A stretch of 6,512 nucleotides of DNA from Methanomassiliicoccaceae archaeon (GTDB lineage Archaea > Thermoplasmatota > Thermoplasmata > Methanomassiliicoccales > UBA472). The stretch spans positions 1 through 6,512 of the forward strand of contig JACXTO010000129.1 of the NCBI GenBank assembly GCA_016919565.1, given 5' to 3'. Below the pieces are notes generated by a model, which saw nothing but the letters and a program-made list of their open reading frames with translations, had not been told where the DNA came from and did no database searches. Below, piece after piece: positions 1-4,252 of the stretch. Made by a program: the position numbers and the translations under genes. How positions within the stretch are numbered: position 1 is the first letter of the stretch; each line of letters starts with the position of its first letter.

Positions 1-1
1 A

Positions 2-634
2 GCTGGCTACGTGTTTGCGATTTGGGGCGTGATCTACGTCCTTCTCGGCATCTTCGTCGTATACCAGGCCTTGCCTCGAAACCGAGGGAAGGAGTTCGTC
101 CACAGGATCGGTTGGCTATTCGTCATCAACAGTGCTCTGAACATCATCTGGCTCTTCGCTTGGCAGAGCGAGTATCTCAGCCTGTCCGTAGCAATAATGC
201 TCATGCTTCTGGCGACCCTCATCCTCATCTATCTTCGCTTGGGCGTTGGGAAGAGGAAGGTCGACCGGATGGAGGGATTGGCCGTCCATCTTGCCTTCAG
301 CACCTATCTCGGTTGGATAACCATAGCCACGATCGCCAATGTCTCCGTGACATTGGTATCGCTGGGCTGGGATGGGTTCGGCATCGATCCGGAGACCTGG
401 GCAATAGTGATCGCATTGGTCGCCTTGACGATCTCCGTCCTCATGGCGCTGACAAGGAAGGACGTCGCATATGAGCTCGTCATCATTTGGGCATTCGCTG
501 GCATAGCCGTCGCCCAGGTAGCGAACCAGACCATCGTGGTTCTGATGCTTTTTGGCATCATTACCGTGGTGATCGCGCTATCGGCGAGCCTGGTCTACAC
601 CAGAGCGAGGCGGTTGGGGAGGAGTGCGAGCTAA
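2..634 (+). CDS. Tryptophan-rich multi-span membrane protein, TspO/MBR-like (5' truncated)
   Basis: The frame is open to the left edge and reads AGYVFAIWGVIY before continuing, so the GTG at 11 is not the real start; I estimate about 40 N-terminal residues are missing. The 210 visible residues are mostly hydrophobic, with about seven membrane segments (roughly residues 4-22, 34-53, 60-80, 93-120, 130-148, 155-172 and 176-197) and a short basic C-terminal tail. Tryptophans sit at helix ends (AIWG, IIWLFAW, YLGWIT, SLGWDG, IIWAF). The AGYxFAIWGxIY and YLGWITxATIANVS blocks match the long proteins usually annotated as tryptophan-rich sensory protein, related to TspO/MBR. TspO proteins bind porphyrins and other small hydrophobic ligands in membranes; whether this longer branch does so is not known to me. 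It stands alone here, convergent with the DUF1801 gene. Family call fairly confident, function not. Confidence 0.75.
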   Translation, partial: AGYVFAIWGVIYVLLGIFVVYQALPRNRGKEFVHRIGWLFVINSALNIIWLFAWQSEYLSLSVAIMLMLLATLILIYLRLGVGKRKVDRMEGLAVHLAFSTYLGWITIATIANVSVTLVSLGWDGFGIDPETWAIVIALVALTISVLMALTRKDVAYELVIIWAFAGIAVAQVANQTIVVLMLFGIITVVIALSASLVYTRARRLGRSAS

Positions 635-729
635 TTCGCATTGCGGAGCAGCCGCCTTCCTGCAATTGATATGATCCCGGAAAGCTGGAGGCAGACCTGC
701 CTGGCCGGGCCTTAGCAGTGAGCGGGGTC

Positions 730-1128
730 TCAGCTGACCGCTTTCTTCACGAGATCGGCGATCCTTGCCTCTTCAGCGGCTGTCAGTTCTTTCAGTGCAA
801 AGGCGGTCGGCCACATGGCACCCTCGTCAAGGTTCGCCACATCGTTGAAGCCGAGCGTCATGTACCGCTCATCGAACTTCCCCCCGCTGCGGAAGAAGCA
901 GACGACCTTGCCGTCCTTGGCATATGCGGGCATCCCGTACCAGATCTTCGGGACGAGAGTAGGCGCGTTGGCTTTGATGATGGCATGGAGCCGCTCGCCC
1001 ATGGCGCGATACGGGCCTGTCATCGCTGCGATATTCGCTACCACGGCGCTTTCCCCGTCCGCCTTGTCCGCGCGCGGGGCGGTGCTCGCAGCGACCTTCT
1101 TCGCGGCCTGCTTGGTTGCCTTTTTCAT
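730..1128 (-). CDS. DUF1801 (YdhG-like) domain protein with Lys/Ala-rich N-terminus
   Basis: A 132-residue soluble protein. Residues 1-25 are a Lys/Ala-rich, low-complexity basic tail ([14 protein letters not shown]). Residues 28-130 form the DUF1801 domain: a helix ([19 protein letters not shown]), the hallmark [19 protein letters not shown] at 61-79, then GGKF, a TLGF strand, [11 protein letters not shown] at 100-110, and a closing helix. The domain is small and its biochemical role is unsettled; some relatives are described as iron-chaperone-like. The basic tail resembles those of many actinobacterial members and could contact nucleic acid, but that is inference. ATG at 1128 is preceded by AGGTAATCC, one mismatch from the anti-Shine-Dalgarno complement AGGTGATCC, which supports this start. 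A TATA-like TTATAG about 25 bases upstream would instead suggest a leaderless transcript. It stands alone between a convergent neighbour and the tRNA region. Its family is mostly bacterial, so lateral gain is plausible. Confidence 0.85.
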   Translation of the reverse strand: MKKATKQAAKKVAASTAPRADKADGESAVVANIAAMTGPYRAMGERLHAIIKANAPTLVPKIWYGMPAYAKDGKVVCFFRSGGKFDERYMTLGFNDVANLDEGAMWPTAFALKELTAAEEARIADLVKKAVS

Positions 1129-1150
1129 ATGGGATTACCTATTTTTTTCT

Positions 1151-1156
1151 CTATAA
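1151..1156 (-). promoter_or_regulatory. TATA-like box of the DUF1801 gene
   Basis: TTATAG on the minus strand lies about 25 bases upstream of the ATG at 1128, with an A-rich run between. That spacing puts transcription start at or next to the ATG. The good Shine-Dalgarno match AGGTAATCC (1132-1140) would then not be transcribed, so either start is a few bases further upstream or only one of the two signals is used. Confidence 0.4.
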
Positions 1157-1213
1157 GAAGATTTCCATAGAGGTCTTCGAACCTTTGGACGCGATGAAAG
1201 GGGGGAGGGTTGA

Positions 1214-1363
1214 TACACGCAAAGGCACGAGAGCATCGATCAACTGAAAAAGTGCCTAGGCATCAGCCTGAAAGATCAGGAAGAGCAGATGAAGGCTCAT
1301 AACGCATTCGTACCTCAGTTGTGCGCAAAGGGCACAACGGCGCTCTTGCTCCGAGCCAGATGA
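1214..1363 (+). other. Intergenic stretch with an open frame of unknown status
   Basis: The gap between the DUF1801 gene and the first tRNA (1129-1365) has no recognisable gene. One plus frame stays open for 49 codons and reads SIDQLKKCLGISLKDQEEQM then KAHNAF, a protein-like, helix-prone composition. It has no ATG near its start and follows an in-frame TGA at 1211. It could be the decayed tail of an old gene or chance. I do not recognise it. Confidence 0.2.
1318..1338. repeat. Perfect 7-bp inverted repeat downstream of tRNA-Ile copy 1
   Basis: GTTGTGC, a 7-base spacer, then GCACAAC. It lies about 28 bases past the CCA end of the minus-strand tRNA. It could fold in the tRNA trailer RNA as a processing or stability element, or be a protein site on DNA. 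It is not followed by a clear T-run on the minus strand, so it is not a convincing terminator. Confidence 0.4.
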
Positions 1364-1365
1364 AA

Positions 1366-1443
1366 TGGTGGGCCCAAGGAGATTTGGACTCCCGACCTCC
1401 CGGTTATCAGCCGGGCGCTCCAACCGGGCTAAGCTATGGGCCC
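1366..1443 (-). tRNA. tRNA-Ile (anticodon GAU), copy 1, CCA encoded
   Basis: Read on the minus strand this folds into a full cloverleaf. Acceptor GGGCCCA (1443-1437) pairs with TGGGCCC (1376-1370). The D arm is GCTT/GAGC with GG in the loop, the anticodon stem is CCCGG/CCGGG around loop CTGATAA (anticodon GAT), the variable loop is AGGTC, and the T arm is GGGAG/CTCCT with loop TCCAAAT. The discriminator A is at 1369 and a genomic CCA at 1368-1366. The body is 75 bases with no intron. It decodes AUC and AUU. The T loop has C at position 55, where nearly all elongator tRNAs have U (pseudouridine). A near-identical copy lies 1218 bases to the right. A TATA-like box about 30 bases upstream of the 5' end supports expression. 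Confidence 0.96.
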
Positions 1444-1449
1444 AATGGA

Positions 1450-1465
1450 ATCACCGAATGGTGAT
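1450..1465. promoter_or_regulatory. Inverted repeat ATCACC-N4-GGTGAT between TATA box and start of tRNA-Ile copy 1
   Basis: ATCACCgaatGGTGAT is a perfect 6-bp inverted repeat. It sits between the tRNA's TATA-like box and its 5' end, where a bound protein would block initiation. A related TTCACcgtcGTGAA lies at the transporter start in the same divergent region. Operator status is inferred from position and symmetry only. Confidence 0.35.
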
Positions 1466-1470
1466 AACCC

Positions 1471-1476
1471 TTTTAA
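1471..1476 (-). promoter_or_regulatory. TATA box of tRNA-Ile copy 1
   Basis: TTAAAA on the minus strand (context CTTAAAAGG) is centred about 30 bases upstream of the tRNA 5' end. That places the archaeal start site 3-4 bases before the mature tRNA. The second tRNA copy has a similarly placed TTTAAA, although the flanks otherwise differ. Confidence 0.6.
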
Positions 1477-1588
1477 GACTTGCCATCCAGCTCATCCAGC
1501 TTTCGACGACAATCCTCACATCGAATCTGGTCAAGTCGGAAAACAGCCCGATTGCTCTCGGTCCTGGTACCATGGCATCGAGCAATTG

Positions 1589-1594
1589 TTTATA
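1589..1594 (+). promoter_or_regulatory. TATA box of the CDF transporter gene
   Basis: TTTATA is centred about 24 bases before the GTG at 1615. No Shine-Dalgarno sequence lies in front of that GTG, so transcription probably begins at or within a base or two of the start codon, giving a leaderless mRNA. Confidence 0.5.
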
Positions 1595-1605
1595 CCATAG
1601 ATTGA

Positions 1606-1619
1606 TTCACCGTCGTGAA
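1606..1619. promoter_or_regulatory. Inverted repeat TTCAC-N4-GTGAA over the transporter start codon
   Basis: TTCACcgtcGTGAA includes the GTG start codon and the predicted transcription start. It shares the TCACCG...GTGA core with the palindrome at 1450-1465. A metal-responsive repressor site is a natural guess for a metal exporter, but no regulator gene is in the window. Confidence 0.3.
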
Positions 1620-2493
1620 CAAGATTAGGATTGCTATGCTGGCGATAGCCGGCGGCATTTTCATTCTAATTTTGAAACTGATAGCCTATCTCGTCTCGGA
1701 TTCCGTGGCTTTGCTCTCGGATGCTCTGGAATCGATCATCAACATAGTCGCATCCATAATGATGCTGACCGCGCTGATCATTTCCGCTCAGAAGGAAGAC
1801 GAAAACCATAGGTATGGGCACAAGAAGGCGGAGAACATCTCTGCCTTGGTGGAGGGCGTCCTGATCATCATCGCCGCCGTTTTCATCGTGATAGCGACGA
1901 TCGGGCGACTGTCCAACCCAACAGGATTCAACGACATCGATCTTGGTCTGATCCTGTCACTGTGCGCCACAAGCTTGAATGGCGTCCTGGCAGTGATAAT
2001 GATGAGGGAGGCGAAGAGGAGCCGTTCCATGGCGTTGGAGGGCGACGCCAAGCACCTCATCTCGGATGTGATATCCTCGGTAGGCGTGGTCATCGGACTG
2101 TTCATCGCGAACATCACGGGCCTGTATATCCTGGACCCATTGATCGCCCTGCTGGTTGCAGCCTTACTGGTTAAGATGGGAGTGGACGTGCTCCGCCGGA
2201 CCAGCCACGATCTGATGGACTCGAACTGTGAGGAAGAGGAGAAGACCATTGAAGAGGTCTTGGAGAAGACCCGGGGATACCTGGAGTACCACGGTCTCAA
2301 GACCAGAAGGTCCGGCGACAAGGTCTTCATGGAGGTCCATCTCTGCGTGGACGGGGGAATATCGGTGAAGGAGGCGCATGAGCTGACCGAGAGGATCGAG
2401 AAGGCTCTGGAGCTCGCAGTTCCAGGCATCATGCCCACTATCCACATCGAGGACCAGGACCAATGCCAATCGAGAAAAGGCAAGGGTCCCTAG
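1615..2493 (+). CDS. Cation diffusion facilitator (CDF) family transporter
   Basis: A 292-residue inner-membrane antiporter that would export divalent metal ions in exchange for protons. About six membrane helices span roughly residues 5-27, 33-57, 78-97, 109-130, 148-167 and 172-190, followed by a cytosolic ferredoxin-like domain (about 205-280) ending MPTIHIED. The TM5 half of the metal site is the usual HxxxD (H147, D151 in DAKHLISD). The TM2 half reads SDALESIIN, giving E39/N43 where classical zinc members have H/DxxxD. HRYGHKKAE at 65-73 is the family's loop motif. The metal is uncertain; the E/N variant occurs in a known CDF subgroup and may not be zinc-specific. I take GTG 1615 because it keeps the whole first helix and has a TATA box 24 bases upstream; ATG 1636 is the in-frame alternative. 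It is a lone gene, flanked on both sides by tRNA-Ile genes. Confidence 0.93.
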   Translation: MNKIRIAMLAIAGGIFILILKLIAYLVSDSVALLSDALESIINIVASIMMLTALIISAQKEDENHRYGHKKAENISALVEGVLIIIAAVFIVIATIGRLSNPTGFNDIDLGLILSLCATSLNGVLAVIMMREAKRSRSMALEGDAKHLISDVISSVGVVIGLFIANITGLYILDPLIALLVAALLVKMGVDVLRRTSHDLMDSNCEEEEKTIEEVLEKTRGYLEYHGLKTRRSGDKVFMEVHLCVDGGISVKEAHELTERIEKALELAVPGIMPTIHIEDQDQCQSRKGKGP

Positions 2494-2555
2494 CCATGGT
2501 ACAGGTCGAGCCGATTGCCCGGTCCCTGGCAACTCCTATTCCAGAATCAGCGCCA

Positions 2556-2560
2556 TTTTT
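2556..2560 (+). terminator. Possible T-run terminator of the CDF gene
   Basis: TTTTT occurs 63 bases after the transporter stop and before the opposing tRNA. Archaeal RNA polymerase can terminate at short T-runs without a hairpin. This is the only plus-strand T5 in the gap. Confidence 0.3.
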
Positions 2561-2586
2561 GACCTTGTGAGATGAGTGAAGAATGA

Positions 2587-2661
2587 TGGGCCCAAGGAGA
2601 TTTGGACTCCCGACCTTCCGGTTATCAGCCGGACGCTCCAACCAGGCTAAGCTATGGGCCC
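2587..2661 (-). tRNA. tRNA-Ile (anticodon GAU), copy 2, CCA not encoded
   Basis: This is the same 75-base cloverleaf as copy 1, with three differences. The anticodon stem has T27-A43 instead of C27-G43 (window positions 2633 and 2617), a compensated pair, and one D-loop base changes from C to T (2644). The anticodon loop CTGATAA and the T arm with C55 are identical. After the discriminator A the genomic bases are TCA, so CCA must be added by the nucleotidyltransferase, unlike copy 1. TTTAAA about 31 bases upstream of the 5' end serves as TATA box. The intact stems and the compensated pair argue that this copy is functional rather than a relic. Confidence 0.96.
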
Positions 2662-2688
2662 AATTTAGCTGGAGAACACCCGAGTTCA

Positions 2689-2695
2689 TTTTAAA
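2689..2695 (-). promoter_or_regulatory. TATA box of tRNA-Ile copy 2
   Basis: TTTAAAA on the minus strand (context AGGTTTAAAATG) is centred about 31 bases before the tRNA 5' end. An AAAGG purine stretch just upstream is suitable as a BRE. Confidence 0.6.
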
Positions 2696-2933
2696 CCTTT
2701 CTACATTGATGTTCGTTCCAAGCAAGAATCCATAGTTACTGGAAGATGCTCGGCATTGCGAGATTCTCGTTATTCCGATCTTGCCGACAAGAGCATCGAG
2801 GACACGATGGGGGCCGTTCAACTTCCATCGGACCACGCCGGATCGACGAAGGTCAACGATCATCATTCCACGGGATGTCCGGCGTTCCCATATTGATAAA
2901 GGTCTTTGGCCATCTTTCATTGCTGATTAAGGC

Positions 2934-2940
2934 TTAATAA
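2934..2940 (+). promoter_or_regulatory. Probable TATA box of the HMG-CoA reductase operon
   Basis: TTAATAA in the context AAGGCTTAATAACC predicts transcription start near 2963. That leaves a leader of about 23 bases that contains the GGTGAT ribosome-binding site. A short GAGT-N5-ACTC repeat lies just downstream, between box and start site. Confidence 0.4.
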
Positions 2941-2974
2941 CCGAGAGTCAGTTACTCAGTCGATCTAATTGGCT

Positions 2975-2980
2975 GGTGAT
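2975..2980 (+). promoter_or_regulatory. Ribosome-binding site of HMG-CoA reductase
   Basis: GGTGAT, five bases before the ATG at 2986, matches the complement of the archaeal 16S 3' end and fixes the start. It is one of only two good Shine-Dalgarno matches in the window. Confidence 0.6.
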
Positions 2981-2985
2981 GAGAA

Positions 2986-4248
2986 ATGACAAGATCGTCA
3001 ACGATCTCAGGTTTTTACAAACTCGCGCCAAGGGAGCGACTGGCAATCATTAAGGACTTCGCCAATTTGACAGACGAAGAAGTCCGTTTGCTGGAGAACA
3101 CCGGTTCCTTGCCCATGGATGTCGCAGACCATATGGTCGAGAACGCCATCGGCGTCCTCCCTGAACCGTTAGGGATCGGCGTGAACTTCCAGATCAATGA
3201 CAAAGACTATCTGATCCCGATGGCAACCGAGGAGCCCAGCGTGATCGCAGGAGCCAGCTACGCCGCCCGGATGGTACGGGACGGCGGAGGCTTTCACACG
3301 AGCAGCACTGCGCCCATCATGATCGGGCAGATCCAAGTGGTCAAACTGGAAAACGCTGAAGATGCGAAGAAGAAGGTCCTCGAGGCCAAAGCAGACGTCC
3401 TCAAGAAAGCCAACGATCAGGACCCTGTCCTCAACTCATTCGGAGGAGGGGCCAAAGACCTCGACGCACGTGTCATCGACACATCGATGGGACAAATGCT
3501 CATCGTGCACCTGCTTGTGGATTGCCGAGATGCCATGGGAGCGAACGCGGTCAACACCATGGCCGAGGCTGTGGCGCCATTGATCGAGCAGCTCACGGGT
3601 GGACGCGTCTATCTCCGCATCATCTCCAACCTGGCGGTGAAACGCCTCGCCAAAGCATGGTGCACTGTGCCCAAAGAGGCTGTCGGGGGCGAGGAAGTCG
3701 TTGATGGCATCGCTTACGCGTCCGCGTTCGCCGCCGCGGACCCCTACCGGGCGGCCACCCACAACAAGGGCGTCATGAACGGCATTGCCGCGGTCGTCCT
3801 GGCAACGGGTAACGACCATAGGGCGATCGAAGCCGGAGCGCACGCATACGCTGCATTCAACGGGCCTTACACCACGATATCGAATTGGACCAAGACCGAC
3901 GACGGCGATCTGCAGGGCTCGATAGAGCTGCCCATCGCGGTCGGCCTGATCGGTGGCGCGGTCAAGACCCATCCAATAGCGAGGATATGCATGAAGATCC
4001 TGGGGGTCAAATCGGCCAGCGAGTTCGGGGAGGTGCTTGCCGCCGTCGGCCTGGCTCAGAACCTAGCGGCCCTTCGTGCATTGGCGAGCGAAGGCATTCA
4101 ACGTGGCCATATGTCCCTGCACGCGCGGAACATCGCCGTCACCGCAGGCGCTAGCGCCGACCAGATCGACATTGTAGCCGAACGCATGGTCAAGGAGCGC
4201 AAAGTACGGGTGGACCGCGCCAAAGAGATCCTTGAAGAACTGAAGTAG
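2986..4248 (+). CDS. hmgA: Class II hydroxymethylglutaryl-CoA reductase
   Basis: A 420-residue cytosolic enzyme that interconverts HMG-CoA and mevalonate using two NAD(P)H. In an archaeon this is the committed step to isoprenoid membrane lipids. It is the class II type: ENAIGVLPEPLGIGVNF at 52-68, the substrate motif TEEPSVIAGAS at 81-91 with catalytic E83, the dinucleotide motif DAMGAN at 182-187, the catalytic lysine K261 in NKGVMNG, catalytic D277 in ATGND, and catalytic H375 in GHMSLHARN in the C-terminal flap region. All catalytic residues are present, and the length matches Pseudomonas mevalonii HMG-CoA reductase (about 428). No membrane anchor is seen. Class II enzymes are typical of bacteria; their presence in Thermoplasmatales and Archaeoglobales is a known ancient transfer. 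ATG 2986 has GGTGAT five bases upstream. Cofactor preference cannot be decided. The next gene starts 4 bases after the stop, indicating an operon. Confidence 0.95.
   Translation: MTRSSTISGFYKLAPRERLAIIKDFANLTDEEVRLLENTGSLPMDVADHMVENAIGVLPEPLGIGVNFQINDKDYLIPMATEEPSVIAGASYAARMVRDGGGFHTSSTAPIMIGQIQVVKLENAEDAKKKVLEAKADVLKKANDQDPVLNSFGGGAKDLDARVIDTSMGQMLIVHLLVDCRDAMGANAVNTMAEAVAPLIEQLTGGRVYLRIISNLAVKRLAKAWCTVPKEAVGGEEVVDGIAYASAFAAADPYRAATHNKGVMNGIAAVVLATGNDHRAIEAGAHAYAAFNGPYTTISNWTKTDDGDLQGSIELPIAVGLIGGAVKTHPIARICMKILGVKSASEFGEVLAAVGLAQNLAALRALASEGIQRGHMSLHARNIAVTAGASADQIDIVAERMVKERKVRVDRAKEILEELK
2992..3007. promoter_or_regulatory. Perfect 16-base palindrome in the first codons of HMG-CoA reductase
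   Basis: AGATCGT-CA-ACGATCT is a 7+2+7 inverted repeat starting 7 bases after the A of the ATG. It would hinder translation if folded in mRNA, or could be a repressor site just downstream of the transcription start. The core GTCAACGATC recurs at 2852-2861 upstream and once inside pheT (6270-6279). A regulatory role is speculative. Confidence 0.3.
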
Positions 4249-4252
4249 CCAA

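Larger units (their letters stand above)
1364..2664. repeat. 83-bp direct repeats (tRNA-Ile copies) bracketing the CDF gene
   Basis: Positions 1364-1446 and 2582-2664 match at 79 of 83 bases in the same orientation, offset by 1218. The identity is the tRNA body plus four bases at its 3' side and three at its 5' side, after which the flanks diverge. The interval contains only the transporter and its promoter region. Recombination between the repeats could remove the transporter and leave one tRNA gene. Confidence 0.85.
2662..2985. other. 324-base intergenic region between tRNA-Ile copy 2 and HMG-CoA reductase
   Basis: The stretch holds the promoter of the second tRNA at its left end and the probable HMG-CoA reductase promoter at its right end. 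The middle has no recognisable gene or structured RNA. One plus frame (2669-2896) is open for 75 codons. Its last part reads SIEDTMGAVQLPSDHAGSTK and then VNDHHSTGCP, with an ATG at 2807 that would give only 29 residues. Its codon choice resembles that of nearby genes, so a decayed or very small gene is possible, but I recognise no family. Confidence 0.3.

Noticed and set aside
11..13. GTG at 11 as the start of the first gene
   Set aside because: The frame is open upstream, and the preceding AGY belongs to the conserved AGYxFAIWG block, so the real start lies outside the window.
718..1170. 150- and 113-codon plus-strand frames
   Set aside because: Shadows of the DUF1801 gene, whose minus-strand frame carries the family's motifs.
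1209..1257. Overlapping weak inverted repeats (GTTGAT/ATCAAC and AGGCAC/GTGCCT)
   Set aside because: Six-base stems with loops of more than 20 bases that are mutually exclusive; easily expected by chance.
1365..1628. 87-codon plus-strand frame across tRNA-Ile copy 1
   Set aside because: It reads through the antisense of the tRNA and its promoter and overlaps the transporter start; nothing supports coding.
2438..2920. 160-codon minus-strand open frame across tRNA-Ile copy 2
   Set aside because: It runs through a complete tRNA gene and the end of the transporter, and its product has no recognisable motif.
2975..2983. C-box-like GTGATGA, possible C/D box RNA
   Set aside because: No matching D box and guide layout nearby; the sequence is better explained as the ribosome-binding site of HMG-CoA reductase.
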